A stretch of DNA of 20,374 nucleotides from a bacterium. Its GTDB lineage: Bacteria; Patescibacteria; Dojkabacteria; JAKAPS01; JAJZLI01. The stretch spans positions 1 to 20,374 of the forward strand of contig JAJZDR010000086.1 in NCBI GenBank assembly GCA_021805885.1, in the 5' to 3' direction. Positions 6,766-14,788 of the stretch are shown here, in pieces (position 1 is the first letter of the stretch; each line of letters starts with the position of its first letter). Under the pieces are notes generated by a model. That model worked only from the letters and a program-made list of their open reading frames with translations, did no database searches and was not told the DNA's origin. The position numbers and the translations under genes are program-made.

Positions 6766-8547
6766 TTATTCTTTACTAATACTTCGTATTTTTTTCTCAA
6801 TCCTTATTTCAGATTCTCTTCGTGCAATATGATAATCAGCCCAATCACAGTGTAATCCTGAAAATAGGTTTGGGTGTCTATCTTTAACAATTTTAGCCAT
6901 TTGCTGCATTACTTCTCTATAGTGAGGTCTTCCTTGAGGACCGGTTCTAAGTTCGACCATCCAAAATATTTCTCTTGCTGTAGCATTCATATACCATTCT
7001 TGCATGTAACCATATGGAATAGCATACTGTGCAGACTCAGAAGATTCTAAAGATAATTTTTTATATAAACTCTCAACTTTAGAGAATACTCTTTGTATAT
7101 CTTTAAAAAAAGGAGACTCAATAACATCTTGGTCAAGATCATACCCAAGAGAAGTTGTGAAAACACCTCTTTGTGATGTTAACTGTCTGTGTCTATGTAA
7201 ATCTCTAAAATCTCCTCCTCTTGCTACAATGCTAAATGCGTATGATGCAATTTCAAATGCCCTAGGAACTTTTCTAAACCTTACCACTTCACGTTTAATT
7301 TTATTACCATCTGTAGATTCGCTACCAAGTTGCTCTCTTTCTTCAAATAATGTTTTAAAAATTTCAGCTACTTTATCAGAAGATAAATTATTTACTATTT
7401 TGAGTATATCCTGGTAAGAAAGAGGTATCTTATTGTCACCATAAAGGTATGATATTAAAACTTTTCTTTCAGCATTTGAACTTGCATCTATCAAAGTTAC
7501 AAAACCATCTGACTTTTCTTTAGTTTCAGTAAAATCAGAAGATAAAAGACCTAGGGATCTATTACTTAAATTCCTTATGCCTCTTCTGTATGATTGTACT
7601 TCCTCTCCTCTTTTTGTTTTCACTCTCTTTATAAATGAAGGAGCTACCTTTGAGACCTCTTGTACTATTTTATCTGCTATAGCAACAACCTCTACATTAT
7701 CTGATGCAATCATTTTATTTAAAAGTCCTTCAAGTGCTCTTCCATTACAGTTTAGTGCTAATGATGTTTGGGTAGAGAAGGGGAGTATATCCCTTAAATC
7801 ATCAAATCTTTTTGATGAACGTGATGAAGTGAATGATGTCTCTGTCTCATCATCACCTTTAGGGTATTTATCCTTTATATATTCAAGGTATATAGGAGAT
7901 AATGTAACATATAAATCAAATAATTCATCCATAACCTCTATATATTCCTCTTTAAGTTTTCTATCCTTAATCTCAGGAATAACATATTGATATTTAGAAT
8001 CTCTCCTTTTTTCAGAAAAAGATACATATCTTGAAGATTTTTCGATTGGAGATACACCAACCCTTTGTGACTCAATAACATTAGTTGCAATATTTGAAAT
8101 ACCTTCTACACATATATGTAGATTCCCCATCTCTGCAATAGAATCATCCCCATACAAAGCTAACCATTTTTCAAAAAACTCCCTACCTTTTTTAACATTT
8201 AAAACACTATCCAAATCACCTCTTAAATTTAGGAATTCAATAAGTTTATGTATATTATCCTTTACTTCTAAACGTGATTGCCTTTCTGTATTATTCTCAT
8301 GAACCCATTCTGGAGTTTCCTCTGGGTGCGTCATTGGCTTTATATATTCATCAAGAAACAATCTTCTTAATGATTTTGTAGATCTAGAATATCTTGAGGA
8401 TAAAGCACCAATTATCTCCTCTGGAAGATTATGTATTATATAAACTGGATCTGTTAAATTAGAAAAAAAAGGTCTTAATATATCCTTTTCTTCTTCACTA
8501 AATTCTTCAACGAAATAAGGAACCTCATAACCAAAAGGGAATTCCAT
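6766..8547 (-). CDS. thyX: Two-domain flavin-dependent thymidylate synthase (ThyX family)
   Basis: Predicted to methylate dUMP to dTMP using methylenetetrahydrofolate and FAD. The 593-residue protein holds two ThyX-like units. The first (about 35-310) has SIAEMGNLHICVEGISN, then ESQR...SPIEKSSRYVSF, matching the ThyX E-x-S-x-R-Y segment (Glu169, Ser171, Arg173, Tyr174), but SQR (160-162) replaces the RHR triad. The second (about 400-593) keeps RHR (452-454) but lacks E-x-S-x-R-Y, and has the C-terminal helix NATAREIFWMVELRTGPQG. Residues 22-66 (ILRPFFSNLTDPVY, SRYSRSTKSLRRLFLDEYI) resemble longer two-domain ThyX proteins I recall from other bacteria. tmk follows by one base. The ATG at 8547 is the conservative start; the frame stays open upstream to 8634. 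Confidence 0.85.
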   Translation of the reverse strand: MEFPFGYEVPYFVEEFSEEEKDILRPFFSNLTDPVYIIHNLPEEIIGALSSRYSRSTKSLRRLFLDEYIKPMTHPEETPEWVHENNTERQSRLEVKDNIHKLIEFLNLRGDLDSVLNVKKGREFFEKWLALYGDDSIAEMGNLHICVEGISNIATNVIESQRVGVSPIEKSSRYVSFSEKRRDSKYQYVIPEIKDRKLKEEYIEVMDELFDLYVTLSPIYLEYIKDKYPKGDDETETSFTSSRSSKRFDDLRDILPFSTQTSLALNCNGRALEGLLNKMIASDNVEVVAIADKIVQEVSKVAPSFIKRVKTKRGEEVQSYRRGIRNLSNRSLGLLSSDFTETKEKSDGFVTLIDASSNAERKVLISYLYGDNKIPLSYQDILKIVNNLSSDKVAEIFKTLFEEREQLGSESTDGNKIKREVVRFRKVPRAFEIASYAFSIVARGGDFRDLHRHRQLTSQRGVFTTSLGYDLDQDVIESPFFKDIQRVFSKVESLYKKLSLESSESAQYAIPYGYMQEWYMNATAREIFWMVELRTGPQGRPHYREVMQQMAKIVKDRHPNLFSGLHCDWADYHIARRESEIRIEKKIRSISKE

Positions 8548-8601
8548 TTGTACAGGATTTTCACTTTCAAAACTTTGTTGTGCCTCTAAAATTTCTACAG
8601 C

Positions 8602-8615
8602 AATAATAAAACTCC
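8602..8615 (-). promoter_or_regulatory. GGAG Shine-Dalgarno with in-frame ATT, possible thyX start
   Basis: GGAG (minus strand 8615-8612) is followed by two ATT codons at 8607-8605 and 8604-8602, in frame with thyX. ATT is a rare but known bacterial start, as in infC of Escherichia coli. Starting at 8604 would add 19 residues, the initiator plus AVEILEAQQSFESENPVQ, before the annotated Met. It is the only clear Shine-Dalgarno of this strength I see near a gene start here. Confidence 0.3.
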
Positions 8616-8655
8616 AAACTAATTTAAAAAGAGTCTAGATTCTTCAATGGGGGAT

Positions 8656-8691
8656 TAGAAATATTATAAGGTAAATAAAAAATATAGTCAA
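8656..8691 (-). promoter_or_regulatory. thyX-tmk promoter
   Basis: On the minus strand TTGACT (8691-8686), 17 bases and TATAAT (8668-8663) make one of the best promoters in the window. The start point near 8656 leaves about 109 bases before the ATG at 8547, unusually long for this region. Confidence 0.65.
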
Positions 8692-8716
8692 AAACATATA
8701 AAAAATACTACGTGTG

Positions 8717-8732
8717 TGTTAAAATTTGATAA
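8717..8732 (+). promoter_or_regulatory. argS extended -10 promoter
   Basis: TGTTAAAAT (8717-8725) is an extended -10 element (TG-n-TAAAAT) with no visible -35. Transcription would begin near 8732, downstream of the TTG at 8726. This argues for the ATG at 8747, which follows AAAGGA (8731-8736), as the true argS start. Confidence 0.45.
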
Positions 8733-8746
8733 AGGATCTTAATCTT

Positions 8747-10387
8747 ATGAAAGAAGAAATTAAAAACAAAATAATAGAAATACTACTGAGTGAGTATGAT
8801 ATTGATACTTCTAATCTAGAGTTTATACCTAAAATAACTGTACCATCCATTAACCATGGAGATTATTCCACTAATATAGCACTAATACTTGCAAAAAAAC
8901 TTAATCAAAACCCAAAAGATATTGCAGAGAAGATAAAATCCCATCTAGTAGATTTTGAATGTACTGTGGATGGTGGCTTTATAAATATATGGATACCACA
9001 AAGTAAGCTCACCCAAAATCTTTATATAAGCGAGATCATAGAGAAGAAAATTGAAAAAGTTATTGTTGAATATTCCTCTCCAAATGTAGCAAAACCCCTG
9101 CATATAGGGAATCTAGTATCTACAATAGTGGGGGATTCTATATATAGAATATATAAATACTTAAATTATGACACAACAAATGAAAATCATTTAGGAGACT
9201 GGGGAACACAATTTGGAAAACTACTTTATGCTGTGGAAAGTTGGGGAGATACTGCAAAGATAGAAGAAAATAAAAGTGAGGAACTTTTAAAGCTATACGT
9301 TAGATTCCATAAAGAAGAGGAAACTGATGAAAGTTTAAAAGACAAAGGAAAGATATATTTTAAAAAGTTACAAGAAGGCGATAAAGAATTAATGAAGCTT
9401 TGGAACGATTATAGATCTTGGAGTATAAAAGAAATAGAAAAGATATATAAAATTCTAGACATTAGTTTTGTAAATATGCATGGTGAGAGTTTTTATGAAG
9501 TATCTGCAAAAGAGATTATAGAAGATGCACTTAAAAGGAAAATCGCTAAAAAAGATGATGATGGAAGTGTAGTTATAGATACTGGGGAAAAAGTACCTTT
9601 ACTAATACAAAAATCTGATGGTACAACTTTATATTCAACAAGAGACCTAGCTGCACTAAAATATAGATGTGAAACTCTGAAGGAGGACATTATAATTTAT
9701 GAGATAGGGGTGGAGCAGAAGCACGCAATTGATCAAATGGTTAAGGCAGCAATAATGCTTGGGTATACAAAAAATGCAACAATATACCTTATATTCAACG
9801 GATTCGTAAAATTACAAAATAAAGAAAGGTTATCTACAAGAAAAGGAAATATTATCACTGTGGAAGATGTAATAAACGAAGTAGAGAAAGAGACGGAAAG
9901 TATAATGACAGGAAGAGGTATAAAAGACCAGTCAATTATTGAGAATATAGCTGTAGGGGCCATCAAATTTAATATTCTAAAGAAGCATTACTCTGGAGAC
10001 ACCCAGTTTAATTGGGATAGCCTACTTGATTTTAATGGAAACACATCCACGTATCTACAGTATACATATGTAAGATGTAAAAGCCTTATTAGTGATATTA
10101 CTTTAAAAAAGGAGAATTTAGTATTTGATGAGAAAGAAGAGATCATTCTACTCAGAAAATTATATCATTTTAATAATGTAGTAGATAATGCTAAATTATC
10201 GCCTAATGTTTTAGCAGAATATTTGCTTGATATAGCAAGATTATATAATGGTATATATCAAAAATATAATATACTAAAAGAAAAAGATCCTATTAAAAAT
10301 TCAAGACTTTTATTGTCCCACAAAACAATGGAAACGATAAAAGTAGGGTTAGATCTATTAGGTATAAAAACTGTAGCTAAGATGTAA
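8747..10387 (+). CDS. argS: Arginyl-tRNA synthetase
   Basis: Class I synthetase that charges tRNA-Arg. From the ATG at 8747 it has 546 residues. The N-terminal Add-1 domain includes SINHGDYSTNIALILAKKL. The HIGH motif reads HIGN (119-122) within EYSSPNVAKPLHIGNL. The KMSKS-like loop reads RLSTRKGN (361-368). The C-terminal anticodon-binding domain contains TYLQYTYVRCKSL and ends LGIKTVAKM, as ArgRS usually does. A TTG at 8726 would add seven residues (MIKDLNL) but lies before the likely transcription start, and the preferred ATG has AAAGGA ten bases upstream. The TAA stop abuts the stop of the convergent glycosidase gene with no bases between. Confidence 0.95.
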   Translation: MKEEIKNKIIEILLSEYDIDTSNLEFIPKITVPSINHGDYSTNIALILAKKLNQNPKDIAEKIKSHLVDFECTVDGGFINIWIPQSKLTQNLYISEIIEKKIEKVIVEYSSPNVAKPLHIGNLVSTIVGDSIYRIYKYLNYDTTNENHLGDWGTQFGKLLYAVESWGDTAKIEENKSEELLKLYVRFHKEEETDESLKDKGKIYFKKLQEGDKELMKLWNDYRSWSIKEIEKIYKILDISFVNMHGESFYEVSAKEIIEDALKRKIAKKDDDGSVVIDTGEKVPLLIQKSDGTTLYSTRDLAALKYRCETLKEDIIIYEIGVEQKHAIDQMVKAAIMLGYTKNATIYLIFNGFVKLQNKERLSTRKGNIITVEDVINEVEKETESIMTGRGIKDQSIIENIAVGAIKFNILKKHYSGDTQFNWDSLLDFNGNTSTYLQYTYVRCKSLISDITLKKENLVFDEKEEIILLRKLYHFNNVVDNAKLSPNVLAEYLLDIARLYNGIYQKYNILKEKDPIKNSRLLLSHKTMETIKVGLDLLGIKTVAKM

Positions 10388-11728
10388 TTAAACTTTTCTT
10401 GATGCTATTATCCTCTTATATTCTCTAGCACTCCATCTTATAGTTCTCTCTCCTGTATTGTAATCAAAGCCAATAAGACCAAACCTAGGCCACTTACCTT
10501 CGTGTAGCTCAATATTATCCACAAGTGACCAATGAAGATATGCTCTAACATCAGCTCCATCGTTTATAGCCCTCATTACCTGATAAATACTTTCTCTTAA
10601 AAACCAAGGTCTTTGTCTATCTTCTGAATCTGCAAGGCCATTTTCGCTAACCATAATGGGTAACCCATATTTTTTTAAATACATAAGTACATGGTATATA
10701 CTTTCTGGGTTTAGATACCATCCTAAATCTGACCTTGGTTCACTATCTTTATTTTGGAAATTACCACTACCAGGGTTTATACCTTTCTTGACATTGTGCA
10801 TATATTGACTTAATGCTATAAAATCAATATCTCCTTTTATTGATGGCAAAAAAATATTATTTAACTTTCTAAACAACTCTGCACCTAATCTATCCTGTAT
10901 ACTTCTAGACTTAGGTTCTACATGGACAAGATTCACAGATGTTGAAACCAGAGAAGATTCATCATATGATTTAATTTTTTGATAAGATCTTTTATGTGCT
11001 TCAATTAAATTTCTTCTAACTTTAAGTGCAGAAACAAAGCTTTTTTTCTTCTCTGGTGGCCATCCTCCGTATAGATATCCCATAAATATATATATATCTG
11101 GTTCATTAAGAATAATTATGTGTTTTATATCTCCATTAATATCAATTGCTCTTAGTAATTTTTCTACATAATCTGCAAAATTCTGAGCAACTCCTTCAGA
11201 TTCGAAACCCCCTTTTTTTGATAACCATAATGGGTTTGAAAAGTGGAATAATGTTATCACAGGCTCAATTCCTCTCTTTCTACAATCTTCAATAAATCGT
11301 CTGTAATGAAGTATGGCTTTAGGATCAAAATTACCCTCTTGTGGTTCTATTCTTGAGCGTTCCACAGACGTACGCACCATATGAAGGCCTAGATCCTGAG
11401 CTATATCTAAATCTTCTGTATACGAACCTTCCTCCCAACCAAGAGATCTCCCTCTTTTATAATTTTCTGGATCCTGTGCTTGAGATTTGATTCTATCCCA
11501 TAATTCCTGAGGTAATGCTTTACCTTGATTATTACCATAATCTGTATTTTGGGATGCTTCTCTACCTCTTTTTTGTGCAGTTCTACCAAATAGGGAATTA
11601 TCAGACCAATCACTATTATAGTCATCACCCTCTACCTGCATACCAGAAACTCCTGCTCCGAATTTGAAATCTTCTGGAATATCTAATTGAGTGCTGTGTT
11701 CGCTATATATTACATCTTCTCTTTCCAT
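10388..11728 (-). CDS. Glycoside hydrolase family 1 (beta-glucosidase-like)
   Basis: Retaining beta-glycosidase, 446 residues, normal for GH1. The entry motif FKFGAGVSGMQVEG (21-34) carries the sugar-binding Gln31. The acid/base Glu209 lies in LNEP. The nucleophile Glu362 lies in SENG. The aglycone and sugar-contact segment reads YLHWSLVDNIE (397-407). Residues 57-100 form a hydrophilic, Gln/Asn-rich segment (REASQNTDYGNNQGK) between the first strand and the barrel. No signal peptide is present, so it should act inside the cell on imported oligosaccharides or glycosides; the natural substrate cannot be inferred. It is monocistronic, with its own promoter, and its 3' end directly abuts argS. 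Confidence 0.92.
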   Translation of the reverse strand: MEREDVIYSEHSTQLDIPEDFKFGAGVSGMQVEGDDYNSDWSDNSLFGRTAQKRGREASQNTDYGNNQGKALPQELWDRIKSQAQDPENYKRGRSLGWEEGSYTEDLDIAQDLGLHMVRTSVERSRIEPQEGNFDPKAILHYRRFIEDCRKRGIEPVITLFHFSNPLWLSKKGGFESEGVAQNFADYVEKLLRAIDINGDIKHIIILNEPDIYIFMGYLYGGWPPEKKKSFVSALKVRRNLIEAHKRSYQKIKSYDESSLVSTSVNLVHVEPKSRSIQDRLGAELFRKLNNIFLPSIKGDIDFIALSQYMHNVKKGINPGSGNFQNKDSEPRSDLGWYLNPESIYHVLMYLKKYGLPIMVSENGLADSEDRQRPWFLRESIYQVMRAINDGADVRAYLHWSLVDNIELHEGKWPRFGLIGFDYNTGERTIRWSAREYKRIIASRKV

Positions 11729-11747
11729 AAAAACACTAATAAATATA

Positions 11748-11783
11748 ATATAGGATTATACTATATGTGCAATACTATAACAA
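11748..11783 (-). promoter_or_regulatory. GH1 glycosidase promoter
   Basis: On the minus strand TTGTTA (11783-11778), 17 bases and TATAAT (11760-11755) predict a start near 11748, about 20 bases before the ATG at 11728. No Shine-Dalgarno is visible in the leader. Confidence 0.55.
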
Positions 11784-11795
11784 TAATATTGTAAT

Positions 11796-13181
11796 TTAAT
11801 TAGGAGTGAACAATACAGCTTGAGTTACTGATGATATAGAGTAGTGTTGGTTAAAAATCAAATTCGGCCCTAAGGCAGGGTCATTCATCAAATACTCTCC
11901 GTTAGAGAGAACCTGAGTTAATAACACATAGTGGTATCCATAGCCAACAGATACAACTACAGGATGTTCTTCATTTAATTGGGCGTTTATCCCTGCCCAG
12001 TTTACATAACCTCCAAATAAGCTTCCAAGGGGAGTAACGTTGAATATTCCAAGACCATTCCAGTTAAACAAAGGTCCTTCAAAATTAGCTGGATTTTCTG
12101 CTATTGTAGCTGGTGTTATGTTATAACCATAATATTTTGCATCCATTGCTACAGCTGTTATTAAGCATCCAACCTCACCGATTGTATATCCACTGTAGCC
12201 TACACCTATATTAGCCCACGCAGGGTCTCCTTGATTATAATAGTAACCCTGTGGAGTTGCTACTATATGCTGTTTAGAAGATACATTACTTGAAATCTGA
12301 GCTAGCTGTGTATCAGTAGTTGAAGCTGCTGGGAGTGCAGTAGATTGTCCTGAATTTGTTGTATCATTAGGGGTATTTGGGTTATTTTGGGCAATATTAT
12401 TAACATTTGATGGTGCAGCAATAGTAGGAGACAATGTTTGGCTAGGAATAAATATGACTTTACCTGGAGTCACTGATAATGTTGTAGCAGAACTTAAAGT
12501 ATTCCAACTCTCAATACTACTTGGAGGTATATTAAACTTCGTTGATATAGACTGCAGGGTATCACCAGATTGTACAGTATAAGTACTCCCTGGAACAGGT
12601 ACTATATTAAGCTTCTCACCCACAGTTACTGATCCTATTTGAAGATTATTTGACCATTGTATAACGCTTGAAGACGTATTAAATTTTGTTGCTATAGATT
12701 GAAGTGTATCTCCTTTTTGTACTGTATATAGATTTATCAAAGCATAATTATTGGATTTTACACTTGATTTAGTTAAATTACTTTCTGGAGCTTGAGAACT
12801 TACATCAGATAGAATGCTATTTTGAAGATTTGCTTTTATAGCATAAGCTTTTGTAACACCCACACTTTTATTTTTAACATTATTTACATTCATCATAAAA
12901 AACATGAAGAACGAAAAAACAAATATAGATAAAACTGAAAACATTAAGAAAGGTTTATATAAAGATCCTCTTTCAAAGTAGAATTTTTGTAATAGGTTAA
13001 CCTTTATGAAGTTAATTTTTATTAAGGTTTTATCTGATTTTTGTATATAATAAGAGATAAGATCAGACCTATCATCAAGGTATGTGATTAATGAGTTACG
13101 AAGTTGAACAAATATATTTAGTTTAGTTTTAAAATCAAAACCCCATATCCGAGGTCTAACCACATCATCAATATCAAACAT
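11796..13181 (-). CDS. Membrane-anchored LysM protein with C39-like cysteine peptidase domain
   Basis: Predicted cell-surface cysteine peptidase or amidase that binds peptidoglycan. From the ATG at 13181 (461 residues): a basic cytoplasmic N-terminus of about 76 residues, one membrane segment (about 77-98), two LysM repeats (about 151-195 and 200-246, each with YTVQxGDTLQSI), a Ser/Thr/Asn/Pro-rich linker (about 250-305), then a C39_2-type domain. The proposed catalytic residues are Cys339 (TIGEVGCLITAVAMDA), His417 (GYGYHYVLLTQ) and Asp434 (LMNDPALG). The long cytoplasmic N-terminus is unusual for a wall hydrolase. A TTG at 13193 would add four residues. A good promoter lies upstream. Its position beside the sensor kinase and HtrA genes suggests an envelope role. 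Confidence 0.85.
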   Translation of the reverse strand: MFDIDDVVRPRIWGFDFKTKLNIFVQLRNSLITYLDDRSDLISYYIQKSDKTLIKINFIKVNLLQKFYFERGSLYKPFLMFSVLSIFVFSFFMFFMMNVNNVKNKSVGVTKAYAIKANLQNSILSDVSSQAPESNLTKSSVKSNNYALINLYTVQKGDTLQSIATKFNTSSSVIQWSNNLQIGSVTVGEKLNIVPVPGSTYTVQSGDTLQSISTKFNIPPSSIESWNTLSSATTLSVTPGKVIFIPSQTLSPTIAAPSNVNNIAQNNPNTPNDTTNSGQSTALPAASTTDTQLAQISSNVSSKQHIVATPQGYYYNQGDPAWANIGVGYSGYTIGEVGCLITAVAMDAKYYGYNITPATIAENPANFEGPLFNWNGLGIFNVTPLGSLFGGYVNWAGINAQLNEEHPVVVSVGYGYHYVLLTQVLSNGEYLMNDPALGPNLIFNQHYSISSVTQAVLFTPN

Positions 13182-13210
13182 TAAGATAATCAAATTAAAT
13201 TAAGGCAGAT

Positions 13211-13246
13211 CTAAATTATTATACATAAAGAGATGTATTATGTAAA
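13211..13246 (-). promoter_or_regulatory. LysM/C39 peptidase promoter
   Basis: On the minus strand TTTACA (13246-13241), exactly 17 bases and TATAAT (13223-13218) form a near-consensus sigma-70 promoter. Transcription would begin near 13211, about 30 bases before the ATG at 13181. Confidence 0.65.
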
Positions 13247-13339
13247 CATAAAAATATATATAGGGTATTTTAAGTTGTAGTAAAGGCAATATTATGATCA
13301 AATAAAATACTCATATGCTTGATTTATAGTAAAATTTCA

Positions 13340-14788
13340 TCATTTAAACTCTGGGAATGAAATTTCAAACTTAGTTCCTTTTAAAACAGTACTTTCAACT
13401 AATATTGTACCTTTATTTTTCTCAATAATTGATTTAGCTAAAGACAACCCTAAACCAGATCCATCAAAACTTTTTGTATTCTTTCCTCTATAAAACCTAT
13501 TAAATATTTTATCTATATCCTTACTTTCTATCCCAACACCAGTGTCTTCAACAACTATATATATTCTTTTTAATCTTTTATATAGTATTATTTTTATAGA
13601 GCCTTTTTTTGTATATTTTAAAGCATTAGTGCATATATTATATAACGATTTTCTTATAGTTTCTTTGCTTCCAAACATATAGAAATTTTTGCCTTTTACT
13701 GTGTATTCAAAACTTAATTTTTTGGCATCAGAAAGTATTTTTAGATCTTCTGCTATTGCATTAGTTACACCCAAAAGATCAAATCTGGTATTTTTTGACA
13801 TTGATGTTTGATATTCTAATCTAGCCAACGATAAAACATCATTAATAACCTTTGCTATTCTAGTATTTTCATATAAATTGGCTTTCAATATCTTTTCATA
13901 CTGATCCAAACTTTGTTTTTTCCTCAGTGCGAGTTCTGTTTCCCCATTCATTATCGCAAGAGGTGTTTTAATCTCATGTGCTACATCATTTATAAAAACT
14001 CTTTCCCTTTCAAATGTATCTTCTAATCTATCAAAAAGTTTATTAAATTCTTCTGCCATAGCTTTGAATTCAAGTTCATAACCTTCAGTTTCTAATCTTT
14101 GTTTTAAATTAAACCCTGTTATTGCCACAATTTGTGATGTTATTTCATATAGCGGCTGTGTGACCTTTTCAGATAAATAGTAAGTTATAATAAATATAAG
14201 AAGAATAAAGATCAAAGCAACCATAATCATTACATCAAAAAGTCTATTTAAAGCCTCTTTAATTACATCAAATGAGTTTCCAACAATAACGACCCCATCA
14301 AGTTGCCCATTAGTAAATACTGGTAGAGAAACCATCCTAACTTCGGAACCTCCAATTTGTTGTGTAAATACTGAAGATACAGATTTTTTTTCTACTGCAG
14401 AAAATACTTGCTGTATAAATTTACTATTCAAGTTATACTTATTAGATTCTTCAACAATATTACCATTAGAATTAAGTATAACGACAAAATACCCAATAAG
14501 GTTTTTATCATAAAATCTAACTATTTTACTAGAAGACAGACCACTTGAGTGATTTACTACATTAGCAACTTCATGTGCGTTATATATAATATTAGAGTCA
14601 AATTGGGAGTAGAGTGCATAACTAGTAGTCTCAAAAAATACTATTAGTATTATCACCATTGTTAGTAGTGAGACCAAAAGATTCCAAAAGAGAAATTTGA
14701 ATTTTAGGGATAAGAATATAGGGTTATGTCTTAACTTTATAACCCACGCCTCTAACGGTTCTAATAATTTTATTTTTATGTCCATCAT
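13340..14788 (-). CDS. Sensor histidine kinase
   Basis: Membrane sensor of a two-component system, partner of the response regulator encoded just upstream. The 482 residues show membrane segment 1 (about 33-52), an extracytoplasmic sensing region (about 55-185), membrane segment 2 (about 186-205), a HAMP linker (about 206-258), the HisKA dimerisation domain with phospho-acceptor His271 (NDVAHEIKTPLAIM), and the HATPase domain with N-box NICTNALKYT (Asn388), G1 box DTGVGI and G2 box GSGLGLSLA. The sensing region has a PAS/Cache-like feel (GYFVVILNSNGNIVEES), but I cannot assign a ligand. The start at 14788 overlaps the regulator's 3' end by 65 bases; no ATG, GTG or TTG follows the overlap before the first membrane segment. 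It ends with TGA. Confidence 0.93.
   Translation of the reverse strand: MMDIKIKLLEPLEAWVIKLRHNPIFLSLKFKFLFWNLLVSLLTMVIILIVFFETTSYALYSQFDSNIIYNAHEVANVVNHSSGLSSSKIVRFYDKNLIGYFVVILNSNGNIVEESNKYNLNSKFIQQVFSAVEKKSVSSVFTQQIGGSEVRMVSLPVFTNGQLDGVVIVGNSFDVIKEALNRLFDVMIMVALIFILLIFIITYYLSEKVTQPLYEITSQIVAITGFNLKQRLETEGYELEFKAMAEEFNKLFDRLEDTFERERVFINDVAHEIKTPLAIMNGETELALRKKQSLDQYEKILKANLYENTRIAKVINDVLSLARLEYQTSMSKNTRFDLLGVTNAIAEDLKILSDAKKLSFEYTVKGKNFYMFGSKETIRKSLYNICTNALKYTKKGSIKIILYKRLKRIYIVVEDTGVGIESKDIDKIFNRFYRGKNTKSFDGSGLGLSLAKSIIEKNKGTILVESTVLKGTKFEISFPEFK

Noticed and set aside
6765..6800. TTG at 6800 as the tmk start
   Set aside because: It would overlap thyX by 35 bases and add a non-homologous leader. 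The ATG at 6764 follows the thyX stop by one base.
7577..7990. 137-codon open frame on the plus strand
   Set aside because: It lies wholly inside thyX on the opposite strand, resembles no known protein, and has the Ser/Leu-rich look of an antisense shadow of an AT-rich gene.
8726..8746. TTG at 8726 as the argS start
   Set aside because: It lies upstream of the predicted transcription start. The ATG at 8747 has AAAGGA ten bases before it and gives a normal ArgRS N-terminus.
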